DNA from: an uncultured bacterium
GTDB lineage: Bacteria; Bacteroidota; Bacteroidia; Bacteroidales; Bacteroidaceae
Direction of reading: 5' to 3'
DNA length: 27,793 nucleotides
Assembly (NCBI GenBank): GCA_905215655.1
Contig: CAJMQT010000007.1
Coordinates: 1 to 27,793 of the forward strand
Shown piece after piece: positions 14,716 to 23,111 of this stretch; position 1 is the stretch's first letter, and each line of letters opens with the position of its first letter. A program made the position numbers and the translations under genes. Under the pieces are notes generated by a model that saw nothing but the letters and a program-made list of their open reading frames with translations, had not been told where the DNA came from and ran no database searches.

Positions 14716-16221
14716 TTACCTCAATTTCCGCAGATAAACGACAAAAACGGAGCCGGCACCGATTGCCACGTAGACGGCAAAAAGCTGTATCAGGTTGATA
14801 TTTATTCCCTCGACACTTGCTCCCGGCAGCGTCGCCACGAACGATATTCCCGAGTTGAGCAGCTCCGCCGCAGCGCACAAACCTTTTGCAAGTAAAGCCT
14901 GAGCCGCCGGCATAAGACCTGACGGCAGCATAAGCACCGCGCCGTAAAGTATCACCGTGGCAAGCGGGACGGCTATCAGGTTGGTCAGAAGGAAGTAGCA
15001 AGAGAAACGCCCGAAGTAGAACGCCACCAACGGCGCCACGCCTATCTGTGCCGCCACGGAGACGGCGCACAGTTGCCAGAGCCACCACGCCGGGCGTGTC
15101 CTCTTCCACCGTTCCGGCATTATCCGGCAAAGGGTAGGGAAGTAGATGATGATGGAGAGCACGGCGAGAAACGACATCTGGAAACCTACGTCATAAACGC
15201 AGAGCGGATTGACGATAAGCATGACAGCGGCCGCAAACGACAGGGCGTTGAGCGACATACGGTCGCGGTTGAGCGCGGCGGCAAAGGTGTAGACCGTAAG
15301 CATTACTGCCGACCGGACCACCGACGGCGGCATGCCCACAATGAAGACGTAGGTCCAGACGGAGAGCACGGTAACCGCCAAGCTGACTTCTCTTCGTCGG
15401 AAGCCCGAGAACATAAATACCAGCACGGCGTAAATAATTCCGAGATGCAGACCCGACAGCGCCAAGACGTGTGACGCGCCGGCAACGGAGTAGTCATCTT
15501 TAAGATCTGCCGTCAGCGCCGACTTGTCGCCGAGTGTCATTGCGGCAAGAACGGCGTAGCCATCTTCCTGCTTTGCAAGATTTTTATACCGTTCGAGCAA
15601 CTTCTCTCTGAACCTTAACGCCGCAAGTTCTGTGCGTTCCAATCGGCTCAACCGAGCCAGACTGACCCTTGCGCCGGTCCAATTCTTATTATAAATAAAC
15701 GTGGTGGCGGCGTAACCATGCCGCAAGAGCCAGCTGCGATAGTCAAAGTCGGCGCCGCGGAAGTTCTCGGGCGCTTTGAGCCTTGACACGCATTCTATGC
15801 CCGTTCCTACACGTAAAGCCTCGGCGCGGGCGTCTCTTCTTACAAACGCTTTTACTTTCAGAGGACGCTCGAGATCGGTTACGGTCATGTCAAACTTCAC
15901 CGTCTTCTTTCCGATAACCGGTCGGCTTGTTATCACGGCATGGTAAAGCACCTCCTTTTCCGACGGCTTAAAGTCTGTCTCCGTGCGCTCCCGACACGCC
16001 AGTATGCCGCCGGTCAGAGCGAAAGACAACAGGATTAGAAAACCTTGAAGCAGACAGTGACGGTATGCAGCCAATGCCGCTGTTACGCAAACGACAGCCG
16101 CTGCAAACCACACCCACGGCGAAATGACGCCGTAAAGCATGTCGCCGGCGATAATTCCGGCAACAAGACAGATCGCGACGCGCAGCATCGGCGAATATTG
16201 CAGCTTTCCGTTGACTTTCAT
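14716..16221 (-). CDS. comEC: ComEC/Rec2-type DNA-uptake channel without the nuclease-like domain
   Basis: This 501-residue polytopic membrane protein matches the ComEC/Rec2 channel that carries single-stranded DNA through the inner membrane. Residues 15-190 correspond to the N-terminal DUF4131/OB-like region with three early membrane helices. The competence domain follows, including MTLGDKSAL near 228-236 and HVLALSGLHLGI at 251-262, then several more helices to the end. Classical ComEC proteins are about 700-800 residues and finish with a metallo-beta-lactamase-like domain, which is absent here. The stop lies before truA with no leftover coding sequence in the 62-bp gap, so this looks like a short natural form. 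No other competence genes are in the window. Confidence 0.9.
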   Translation of the reverse strand: MKVNGKLQYSPMLRVAICLVAGIIAGDMLYGVISPWVWFAAAVVCVTAALAAYRHCLLQGFLILLSFALTGGILACRERTETDFKPSEKEVLYHAVITSRPVIGKKTVKFDMTVTDLERPLKVKAFVRRDARAEALRVGTGIECVSRLKAPENFRGADFDYRSWLLRHGYAATTFIYNKNWTGARVSLARLSRLERTELAALRFREKLLERYKNLAKQEDGYAVLAAMTLGDKSALTADLKDDYSVAGASHVLALSGLHLGIIYAVLVFMFSGFRRREVSLAVTVLSVWTYVFIVGMPPSVVRSAVMLTVYTFAAALNRDRMSLNALSFAAAVMLIVNPLCVYDVGFQMSFLAVLSIIIYFPTLCRIMPERWKRTRPAWWLWQLCAVSVAAQIGVAPLVAFYFGRFSCYFLLTNLIAVPLATVILYGAVLMLPSGLMPAAQALLAKGLCAAAELLNSGISFVATLPGASVEGININLIQLFAVYVAIGAGSVFVVYLRKLR

Positions 16222-16331
16222 GGTATTGGCAAAGAGAATTCTCTTATAATAAGAACAAAAATAAGCAAAAACAATTAATAACAGAAAGGGTTGAGAGAAT
16301 TTGTTAGCGGTGGGTCATATATTATTTGTAA

Positions 16332-16364
16332 AACAAAAAAACATCGACCGTTGCGGGTCGATGT
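16332..16364 (-). terminator. Rho-independent terminator of uxaC
   Basis: ACATCGACC at 16341-16349 and GGTCGATGT at 16356-16364 form a perfect 9-bp stem with a 6-nt loop. On the minus strand a run of seven T follows (16340-16334). A shorter T run on the other side could allow weak function on the plus strand. Confidence 0.9.
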
Positions 16365-16389
16365 CTTTTTATTGTTTATAACTAAACGA

Positions 16390-17793
16390 TTAGAACTTGA
16401 AGTAGTTCTTTGCGTTGTTATAGCTGATGTCTTCAACCATGCGGTAGAGGCTTTCCTTATCGTCGGGCAGGAGACCTTTCTCGACGTCGTTTCCGATGAG
16501 GTTGCAAAGCAAACGACGGAAGTACTCGTGGCGCGGATAAGAGAGGAACGAACGGCTGTCGGTAAGCATTCCGACGAAACGGCTCAGCAAGCCGAGTACT
16601 GAAAGGGCGTTCATCTGACGGGTCATACCGTCGAGCTGGTCGTTGAACCACCAGCCGCTACCGAACTGTATCTTACCGGGGCATGAGCCGTCTTGGAAGT
16701 TGCCGAGCATTGTTGCGATAACTTCGTTGGCGCATGGATTAAGCGTGTATAATATTGTGCGTGTCAGTTTGCCTTCGGCGTTGAGGTGGTTGAGGAAGTG
16801 GCTCATTGCCTTTGCGGTGTTGAATTCGCCGATTGAGTCGAAGCCGGTGTCGGGACCGAGCTTCTCGAACATCAGGCTGTTGTTGTCGCGGATTGCTCCG
16901 TAGTGGTACTGCTGTGTCCAGTCGCTGGCGTGATCCATCTCTGCGAATATTGTCAGCATGCAGTGCTTGAACTGACGTATCTCTGTGTTTGTAAGTTCCT
17001 GCTTGCGCATTGCTTTCTCGAAGATAGCCTCTATCTCTGCGTCTGTGTACGGCTCGTCGTAGAACTCTTCGATACCGTGGTCTGACAGGCGGCAACCGTT
17101 CTCGTGGAAGAAGTCGTGGCGCTTCTGGATAGCGTCGATCATGTCTTGGAACTTAGTGATTGTGACGCCTGCTACCTCGCCCAGCTTGTTTACGTATTCT
17201 GCAAAGTTAGCTGTGTTGTCGACAGCCATTGCTTTGTCAGGACGCCATGCAGGTATCATTCTTATTTCAAAACCGCTTTCGCGTGTCTGTTTGTGGTATC
17301 TCAGATCGTCGATCGGGTCGTCTGTCGTGCAAACGCATTCAACGTTGTAGCGACGCATAAAGCCGCGTGCTGTATATTCGGGCTGCTGCAATTTCTCGTT
17401 ACACTCGTCGAAGATTTCGCGAGCTGTCTTCGGGCTGAGCAGTTTGTCTATGCCGAATGCTGTTTTCAGTTCGAGGTGTGTCCAATGATAGAGGGGGTTT
17501 CTGAATGTGTAAGGTACGGTCTCTGCCCACTTCTCGAATTTTTCCCAGTCGGTAGTGTCCTTTCCCGTGCAGTATCTTTCATCAACGCCGTTTGTACGCA
17601 TGGCGCGCCATTTATAGTGATCACCTCCGAGCCACAACTCTGTAATGCTCTTGAATTTATGATCATTAGCGACCATTTCCGGTATCAGGTGGCAGTGGTA
17701 GTCGATAATCGGCATCTTTGCCGCATGATTATGAAATAAATCCTGTGCAGTAGAAGTTTCCAGCAGGAAGTTTTCGTCCATAAATTTTTTCAT
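16390..17793 (-). CDS. uxaC: Glucuronate (uronate) isomerase
   Basis: This 467-residue cytoplasmic enzyme converts D-glucuronate to D-fructuronate and D-galacturonate to D-tagaturonate, opening the breakdown of pectin and other uronic acid polymers. The metal-binding HxH motif is His33 and His35 in IIDYHCHLIP, and blocks such as IRFGSGWWFNDQ-like IQFGSGWWFNDQLDGM and MLTDSRSFLSYPRHEYFRR are typical of UxaC. Length is normal. It stands alone with its own terminator, divergent from ansA; no other uronate genes are adjacent. Confidence 0.97.
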   Translation of the reverse strand: MKKFMDENFLLETSTAQDLFHNHAAKMPIIDYHCHLIPEMVANDHKFKSITELWLGGDHYKWRAMRTNGVDERYCTGKDTTDWEKFEKWAETVPYTFRNPLYHWTHLELKTAFGIDKLLSPKTAREIFDECNEKLQQPEYTARGFMRRYNVECVCTTDDPIDDLRYHKQTRESGFEIRMIPAWRPDKAMAVDNTANFAEYVNKLGEVAGVTITKFQDMIDAIQKRHDFFHENGCRLSDHGIEEFYDEPYTDAEIEAIFEKAMRKQELTNTEIRQFKHCMLTIFAEMDHASDWTQQYHYGAIRDNNSLMFEKLGPDTGFDSIGEFNTAKAMSHFLNHLNAEGKLTRTILYTLNPCANEVIATMLGNFQDGSCPGKIQFGSGWWFNDQLDGMTRQMNALSVLGLLSRFVGMLTDSRSFLSYPRHEYFRRLLCNLIGNDVEKGLLPDDKESLYRMVEDISYNNAKNYFKF

Positions 17794-17850
17794 GTTTTTC
17801 TTAAAATTAAAGCGTTAATTACAATTTGGTAGTTTATTTTTTACTTTATG

Positions 17851-17858
17851 CAAATATA
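17851..17858 (-). promoter_or_regulatory. Probable -7 element of uxaC
   Basis: The minus strand reads TATATTTG, matching TAnnTTTG, 57 bp from the uxaC start. A clear -33 box is missing. It lies next to the divergent ansA promoter, so the two may influence each other. Confidence 0.5.
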
Positions 17859-17868
17859 CGCCTTTTTT

Positions 17869-17899
17869 TTTGATTTCATATTATTTTAAATTATATTTG
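17869..17899 (+). promoter_or_regulatory. Promoter of ansA
   Basis: TTTG at 17869-17872, 19 bp and TATATTTG at 17892-17899 match the consensus. The leader to the ATG at 17921 would be about 15 nt. Confidence 0.75.
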
Positions 17900-17920
17900 C
17901 ACAAAATAACTACGTAAACG

Positions 17921-18994
17921 ATGTCTGAATTTGTTTCATCTTCTACCAAGAAAATTTCTGTCGTGAGAAAAGACCGTGTACTCCTTATTTACACGGGCGG
18001 AACAATAGGTATGGGGCAGAACCCGGAGACGGGAGCATTGGAGCCGCTCGACTTCAACATGCTTGTTGACTTCATGCCTGAATTGTCGATGTTGAAAACT
18101 TCGATAGACACTTATCAGTTTACACAGCCCATCGATTCAAGCGACATGTCGCCGCGCATGTGGTCGCAGCTTGTAAGGATAATCGCCGACAGGTACAACG
18201 ACTACGACGGATTTGTCGTGATGCACGGCACGGACACCATGGCTTATACGGCGTCGGCGCTGTCATTCATGCTTGAAAATCTGACAAAGCCGGTGATACT
18301 GACCGGAAGTCAGCTGCCCGTAAATCAGTTGCGCACCGACGGCAAGGAGAACCTTATAACAAGTATCGAGATCGCATCGGCGGCTCATGCCGACGGTACG
18401 GCGATAGTGCCCGAAGTCTGCATCTATTTCAGCGGAAAGTTGCTGAGAGGAAACAGAACGACAAAGACCAGTGCCGACGGCTTTAACGCTTTTGAGTCTT
18501 TCAATTACCCGCATCTTGCCGACGCCGGTGTGAACATAATCTACCACGAGGAATATATCTTGAAACCGGACCATTCAAAGCCGATGATACCTCACACGGC
18601 GTTAGATCCTAACGTCGTGGTCTTCTCGCTCTTCCCGGGTCTGCAAGAGAAGATAATACACCATGTTCTCGAAGCTCCCGAGCTGCGTTCCATCGTGATG
18701 CGCAGTTTCGGCAGCGGCAATGCCCCGAAAAAGCAGTGGCTGATAAAAACACTTATGGAGGCAAGTCTCAGAGGTGTGACGGTGGTCAACATCAGTCAAT
18801 GTCTTGCGGGCAGCGTCGAGATGAACCGATATGACACGGGCTACCGTCTTAAAGCAGCCGGCGTGATAAGCGGTTACGACAGCACCGTTGAATGTGCCGT
18901 AACAAAACTGATGTGTTTGCAGGCGCGTTATACCGACAATAAGATTGTGAGAAGCTGCATGAACCGTTCGCTCTGCGGAGAAATCTCTATTTGA
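17921..18994 (+). CDS. ansA: Type I L-asparaginase
   Basis: This 357-residue protein hydrolyses asparagine to aspartate and ammonia. It carries both catalytic threonine motifs: LIYTGGTIGM with Thr25/Thr28 and MHGTDTMAYTAS at 101-112 with Thr104-Asp105, plus ILTGSQLP. There is no signal peptide, so it is cytoplasmic, as expected for the type I (AnsA) form. Length is slightly above average because of an N-terminal extension of about 15 residues (MSEFVSSSTKKISVV). The start fits the promoter just upstream. It is a single-gene unit; the downstream 21-bp inverted repeat may end it. Confidence 0.95.
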   Translation: MSEFVSSSTKKISVVRKDRVLLIYTGGTIGMGQNPETGALEPLDFNMLVDFMPELSMLKTSIDTYQFTQPIDSSDMSPRMWSQLVRIIADRYNDYDGFVVMHGTDTMAYTASALSFMLENLTKPVILTGSQLPVNQLRTDGKENLITSIEIASAAHADGTAIVPEVCIYFSGKLLRGNRTTKTSADGFNAFESFNYPHLADAGVNIIYHEEYILKPDHSKPMIPHTALDPNVVVFSLFPGLQEKIIHHVLEAPELRSIVMRSFGSGNAPKKQWLIKTLMEASLRGVTVVNISQCLAGSVEMNRYDTGYRLKAAGVISGYDSTVECAVTKLMCLQARYTDNKIVRSCMNRSLCGEISI

Positions 18995-19010
18995 GTCAGG
19001 AGCTCGTTTT

Positions 19011-19096
19011 GTGTGAGTTCGAAGAAATTAGAATAACGTGAATTCGACGAAATTGATGCAGATTGTATTCGCATTAATTTCGTCGAATTCACGTTA
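19011..19096. repeat. ACGTGAATTCGACGAAAT repeat as a 21-bp inverted pair
   Basis: Bases 19034-19054 and 19076-19096 are perfect 21-bp complements containing ACGTGAATTCGACGAAAT, and most of the next five bases also pair, leaving a loop of about 11 nt. A third, diverged copy lies at 19011-19029 in direct orientation. The structure sits between the ansA stop and the opposing small gene, so it may terminate both transcripts. Confidence 0.8.
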
Positions 19097-19156
19097 ATAT
19101 GATCTTATTCATTTCTGCTTATTAAAGTCCTCAATCTTCCGAGGGATATGAGTCCT

Positions 19157-19327
19157 TTAAATTTCATAAAAATCAGGAGGCATCTCATCTTCTATTACAA
19201 GTTCTCTGTCTATTTCTTTTCCCTCCGAGTCACGAAATACTATTGACTGAGGGTGCTGCATTATGCTCTCGTATTCAACCTCCAACACCGTGATTACAGG
19301 AGCTGTATATGTTTTTTTCTTATTCAT
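19157..19327 (-). CDS. 56-residue protein downstream of the secreted protein gene
   Basis: The frame opens with ATG at 19327 and ends with TAA at 19157. It begins MNKKKTYTAPVITVLEVEYE and is acidic in the second half (EGKEIDRELVIEDEMPP). Short proteins starting with M-K-K-x-Y-x-x-P are common in Bacteroidales, usually unannotated and of unknown role. A GGAAAG word lies 6-11 bp before the ATG. It starts 34 bp after the stop of the 827-residue secreted protein and is probably on the same transcript. There is no signal peptide. Confidence 0.65.
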   Translation of the reverse strand: MNKKKTYTAPVITVLEVEYESIMQHPQSIVFRDSEGKEIDRELVIEDEMPPDFYEI

Positions 19328-19361
19328 TGGTCTTTCCTTTCATTTCAGGGCGTTGATTTCC

Positions 19362-21845
19362 TTATTTCATTATCTTTTTCCCTTTAACAACATATATTCC
19401 GTGCGGCAGACCTTCGAGCGATGTCGTGCCACGGCGAACTACTTGTCCCTGCAAGTTGTAGACTGCCTGCGGTCGGTCGCGTTCTGTGATGTCCGAAGTG
19501 ATACCCTCAATGAATGTAGTGTTGTCGCTTATGCCGCTCATCGAGAAGCTCAGTCTGTGATTGGCAACAATCTGGTCTGTGCCTGTTCCGTGCCTGTCTT
19601 CTATCCACCAGCTGTAACCCTTCTGGCTGTATTTTTGCGGGAGATGATAAACCGAGCCTTTGTAGAAGGTGAATGAGCCGGCGGGCACTAAGAATTCTTT
19701 GTTCACCCTTTGGTTCTCGAAGGTCGAGCAAAGGTTGAGCTTGCATTCGGCATAAGCGGCACCCTTGACCGGGTATTCTTTATGAGCGTAAGTATTCTCG
19801 CCGCTGTATGTTATCGCGTCAAACTTCTTGGTGTTTCCTTCGCCAATAATGTCAAAGACGTCTTTGTTGGTGTTATCATTCATGACGTCGCTCTTTTTCA
19901 GCGATACGCGTGGTATGACAAAGTACGGCTGCTCAATCGTGCTGCCATTTACGTCTTTAATGGTTATTGGGGCACCTCCCGATACAACTCTCTCGTTGGT
20001 GGGTTTAATGAGTACGCACTCTCCGCGTCTGAGCACTATTTCGTCGTCGTTTGCTTTGTCAAGATCGGCGATGACAAACTCTATCGTGCCTTCTTCCACG
20101 GGCTCTTCTGCCAGTCTGGCAAGCATGACATTGGCGGAGAAAGCCTCCTGCAACTGCGACTTTGTCAGGTTGACAGGCATGCAGAGAGAGTTCCATTTGC
20201 CAAATTCCATGTCGCGCTTAAACACCATCACGCGGTTCTCGTAAGATATTTCATGGTCATTTGCGCTTTCATTTCTTACCACGAAATCATCCCATTCTTC
20301 ATTAAGAGCGAAACTTTCGCCGTGGTATCTTATCTTGAAGTCATCGAAATAGGCCAAACCGTCTGTTTCATCCATGTCCTCCGTAATCTCTATTCCGACT
20401 TCAAGTTCCTTATTGTCCGTATCGGCATAGATCATTACTCTGTTCGGGTATTTCTCGGCATAGAAGGCGATACCGGCTTCTACCTTATTGGTGACCTTTC
20501 CGTCTCCAAGGTCGTTGGCAAGAAACGCTGTGCCGTCTTTGTCCACTATTCCTTTAAATGTTTCCTCATTGAAAGACAATTCCGAGAATTTGTTGTCTCC
20601 GTATGATTTTGGACGCAAGGAGATAAAGTCGTAATATGGCGTTCTCTTGCTTCCGGACACGTCCGCATTGGCATATAGTGCGGCGCAAGCTGTTTTTCCA
20701 CCTTCGTCATTGTAAAGTCCCTGACACTCGATGCTGTACCAGCCGCTTAGAGGCAATGTCACTTTCTGGAATAGTCTGTCACCTTTTTTCGCCTTTTTGA
20801 TGGTGGCGCAATGGAACATGGCAAGTTTCGGGTCAAGCGCTGATATGATTGCATTGGCGTCAGCATAATTATATCCTTCCTTTTCATATCCGGTGGTGTA
20901 TTCCAATGATGAGCCGGACACTTTTGATATTTGCCATCCTACGCCATAAGTGTCGTATTGGTCATTGTAAATATTTGAACGGTTGAAGTTCTGTGCACGC
21001 ATCAGGAAGGTTGCGTTGGCGGCGACATCGGATTCCAATGTATTGGTCTTTATGAACTCGGCTTTCAGCTGGTCCATGGAGACAATCTTCCATTGTATGT
21101 CTTTGTTATTTTCAAAGTCAGATATCTCACTCTTTTTTATTGCCTTTACAAGGTTATTGTTTCCTCCTTGGAAGACAAAGACTGTCATCTGCTGGTTGGC
21201 GCAGAGGTAATATTCATCCGTGCCTGTTCCGTTCGTGGTGTCGAGAATCTTAATTCTGTAAGTGCAGTCGCCGTTATTGTTCGATACCAATTCAAAAACC
21301 CATTTGTGGTTACATGGTTTAGTGTAATCGCTTTTGCCATTACTGTTTATCTCATAATTTCTGTTGGTTCTGTCAAAATAGACACCATTGTTATCTGTGC
21401 CGTTATTGACGAAGCCGAGGAAACTTCCTCTGCCTCCCGATCCGTTATTCACGGAATTCTTGAACGGACCGCGAATGTCGTAATAATTGCTACTGCTACT
21501 TTTATATAATATGAGCGTCAGACCTTCGGTGAAGGTTGAGGTGCGTACGCCCCAGCGTCCTCCGGCGTTGAGAAACATATCCTTGCCGACATTATACAGC
21601 ATGACACGGCTGGCATTCTTGAACTCATTTCTCAGTTTATCGGTAGAGCTTGTAATATCGGCAAAGTTATCATCTGTCGTTGCTGTTGCGGTCGTCACAT
21701 TATTCAAGGACATACCTGTTCCCATATAATAGGCAGGCGGGACATTAATCTGTGCAGAGGAATGTTGTGGAATTGCCAAGAAAAAGATGCCTGTAAGACA
21801 CAACGTAACAATCCTTATTGCGTGTGTTAATCCTTTCGTTTCCAT
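19362..21845 (-). CDS. Large secreted protein of unknown function with a type IX-like tail
   Basis: The 827-residue product begins with a signal peptide (METKGLTHAIRIVTLCLTGIFF..., cleavage likely after HSSA near residue 31). The C-terminus (VYNLQGQVVRRGT, then LPHGIYVVKGKKIMK) resembles the short type IX secretion or sorting tails of Prevotella and relatives. The body is rich in Asn, Asp, Gly, Tyr and Trp and is probably mostly beta sheet. The segment at about 100-230 (LYNVGKDMFLNAGGRWGVRT, IRGPFKNS, NHKWVFE) resembles ricin-like or carbohydrate-binding modules in layout, and about 360-510 resembles a jelly-roll module. No catalytic motif is visible. It could be a surface adhesin or glycan-binding protein; the function is not known. 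Confidence 0.8.
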   Translation of the reverse strand: METKGLTHAIRIVTLCLTGIFFLAIPQHSSAQINVPPAYYMGTGMSLNNVTTATATTDDNFADITSSTDKLRNEFKNASRVMLYNVGKDMFLNAGGRWGVRTSTFTEGLTLILYKSSSSNYYDIRGPFKNSVNNGSGGRGSFLGFVNNGTDNNGVYFDRTNRNYEINSNGKSDYTKPCNHKWVFELVSNNNGDCTYRIKILDTTNGTGTDEYYLCANQQMTVFVFQGGNNNLVKAIKKSEISDFENNKDIQWKIVSMDQLKAEFIKTNTLESDVAANATFLMRAQNFNRSNIYNDQYDTYGVGWQISKVSGSSLEYTTGYEKEGYNYADANAIISALDPKLAMFHCATIKKAKKGDRLFQKVTLPLSGWYSIECQGLYNDEGGKTACAALYANADVSGSKRTPYYDFISLRPKSYGDNKFSELSFNEETFKGIVDKDGTAFLANDLGDGKVTNKVEAGIAFYAEKYPNRVMIYADTDNKELEVGIEITEDMDETDGLAYFDDFKIRYHGESFALNEEWDDFVVRNESANDHEISYENRVMVFKRDMEFGKWNSLCMPVNLTKSQLQEAFSANVMLARLAEEPVEEGTIEFVIADLDKANDDEIVLRRGECVLIKPTNERVVSGGAPITIKDVNGSTIEQPYFVIPRVSLKKSDVMNDNTNKDVFDIIGEGNTKKFDAITYSGENTYAHKEYPVKGAAYAECKLNLCSTFENQRVNKEFLVPAGSFTFYKGSVYHLPQKYSQKGYSWWIEDRHGTGTDQIVANHRLSFSMSGISDNTTFIEGITSDITERDRPQAVYNLQGQVVRRGTTSLEGLPHGIYVVKGKKIMK

Positions 21846-22186
21846 TGTTGAGAAAAACTAAATTGTTTCTTAAATGCTATATTAATAATATCTTATGTGG
21901 TCGTATGTCGGACAACCGGCTTCGGTTCCTTTGTGTGCCATGCCCATTGCTTCGCTTTAAGGGCGGAGATGTAATTTGTAGGGCTTTTTATGCGGGTGTC
22001 TTTTTGTTATTTTGAATGCCTTCTCAGCGAGACATTTTCAAGACATTTCACTTCTAAGTTTTATCAGGGAATGCGAAATTACTGCAATTTTACAAAATAT
22101 AATTTTCGGGGGGGGTAAATAACAAATATTAACTTTGCAAGGCATGTTTTAATACTTGTTAAGATGGATGCGGCACGAATAAAATG
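21846..22186. other. Long non-coding leader region of the secreted protein gene
   Basis: No convincing gene is present. On the minus strand this would be the promoter and leader of the secreted protein gene, but I find no full TTTG/TAnnTTTG pair in the right orientation. An uninterrupted run of eight G is at 22108-22115. A TAACTTTG at 22130-22137 points to the plus strand, where nothing follows. Confidence 0.5.
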
Positions 22187-22225
22187 TAAAAAAAGAGCCT
22201 CTCCTTTCATGAAAAAGGAGAGGCT
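22187..22225 (-). terminator. Rho-independent terminator of rubrerythrin
   Basis: AGCCTCTCCTTT (22196-22207) pairs perfectly with AAAGGAGAGGCT (22214-22225), a 12-bp stem with a 6-nt loop. On the minus strand CTTTTTTT follows immediately. It lies 45 bp after the rubrerythrin stop codon. Confidence 0.95.
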
Positions 22226-22270
22226 GATAAGCATGTTGTCGAGTCGTAAATTGCGAGCTCGAAAATCTTT

Positions 22271-22813
22271 TTAGTAATTTCTTGCTTCAATCTGGAAGTA
22301 GCTCTGTGCGTGCTTGCAAACGGGGCAGATAGCGGGAGCTTCCTTGCCGATAACGAGGTGACCGCAGTTAGAGCACTGCCAGATGCAGTCGCCGTCCTTT
22401 GAGAACACCTGCTTCTCTTCAACGTTCTTCAAGAGTTTGAGGTAACGCTCTTCGTGGTGTTTCTCGATGGCAGCAACGCCTTCAAACTGATCAGCTATTT
22501 CGTCGAAACCTTCCTCGCGAGCTTCCTTAGCCATACGGTCGTACATGTTTGTCCACTCGAAGTTTTCGCCTTCCGCAGCGTCTTTCAGGTTCTGAGCCGT
22601 ACCGTTGATTTTGTTTCCGTTGAGGTATTTGTACCACAGTTTTGCATGCTCCTGCTCGTTCTTTGCTGTCTCCTCGAAGAGTGCTGCTATCTGAACGTAA
22701 CCGTCTTTCTTTGCTTTTGATGCATAGTAAGTGTACTTGTTGCGTGCCATAGACTCACCTGCAAAAGCTTCTTGCAGGTTTTTCTCTGTTTTTGTTCCTT
22801 TTAAGTCTTTCAT
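22271..22813 (-). CDS. rbr: Rubrerythrin
   Basis: This 180-residue cytoplasmic protein reduces hydrogen peroxide in anaerobes. The ferritin-like diiron domain spans about 1-135, with ligands expected at Glu20, Glu53, His56, Glu97, Glu117 and His120 or Glu121. The C-terminal rubredoxin-like domain binds one iron through Cys147, Cys150, Cys163 and Cys166 (CSNC and CPVC). Length is slightly short but typical. It is a single-gene unit with a strong terminator and a TATCTTTG -7 element. Its presence fits an obligate anaerobe that meets oxygen occasionally. Confidence 0.97.
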   Translation of the reverse strand: MKDLKGTKTEKNLQEAFAGESMARNKYTYYASKAKKDGYVQIAALFEETAKNEQEHAKLWYKYLNGNKINGTAQNLKDAAEGENFEWTNMYDRMAKEAREEGFDEIADQFEGVAAIEKHHEERYLKLLKNVEEKQVFSKDGDCIWQCSNCGHLVIGKEAPAICPVCKHAQSYFQIEARNY

Positions 22814-22876
22814 AATGCTATTGTTAATAATTAAAATGTTTACCTTTTTATCCTTTTATCTTTGCTTTATCTTATG

Positions 22877-22884
22877 CAAAGATA
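22877..22884 (-). promoter_or_regulatory. Probable -7 element of rubrerythrin
   Basis: The minus strand reads TATCTTTG, identical to the nrdD -7 element, with a leader of about 57 nt. As at nrdD, no TTTG lies 19-21 bp upstream. Confidence 0.5.
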
Positions 22885-22954
22885 AGATATTAAAAATTAA
22901 AATGAAGAATATTGATAAATTTAAATTCAAAGAATAAACATTATTTAAGTTAAT

Positions 22955-23109
22955 GAGTAGACAAGCTGTTCTTAAAGTAGACAAGTAGACGAGTGACAAG
23001 TAGACAAGCTAATTTGCTCGTCTACTTGTCACTCGTCTACTCGTTTATTAAAGTAACAATCAAACAAGCTAATTTGCTTGTCTACTTGTCACTCGTCCCT
23101 TGTCTACTT
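22955..23109. repeat. Second AGTAGACAAG-type inverted array, at the mutB stop
   Basis: Words such as GTAGACAAGTAGACGAGTG (left) and their complements (CTCGTCTACTTGTCACTCG, right) form inverted arms around 23014-23020, and a further right-hand copy follows at 23068-23109. The array ends 2 bp from the stop codon of the mutase large subunit gene. Two spacer segments CAAGCTAATTTGC recur at 23006 and 23066. Confidence 0.85.
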
Positions 23110-23111
23110 AA

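Noticed and set aside
14012..14737. 241-residue plus-strand frame
   Set aside because: It lies antisense to truA, which has clear catalytic motifs; no promoter or family features support it.
22130..22137. Plus-strand promoter (TAACTTTG)
   Set aside because: The -7 word is present, but there is no -33 partner and no gene follows on that strand before the rubrerythrin terminator.
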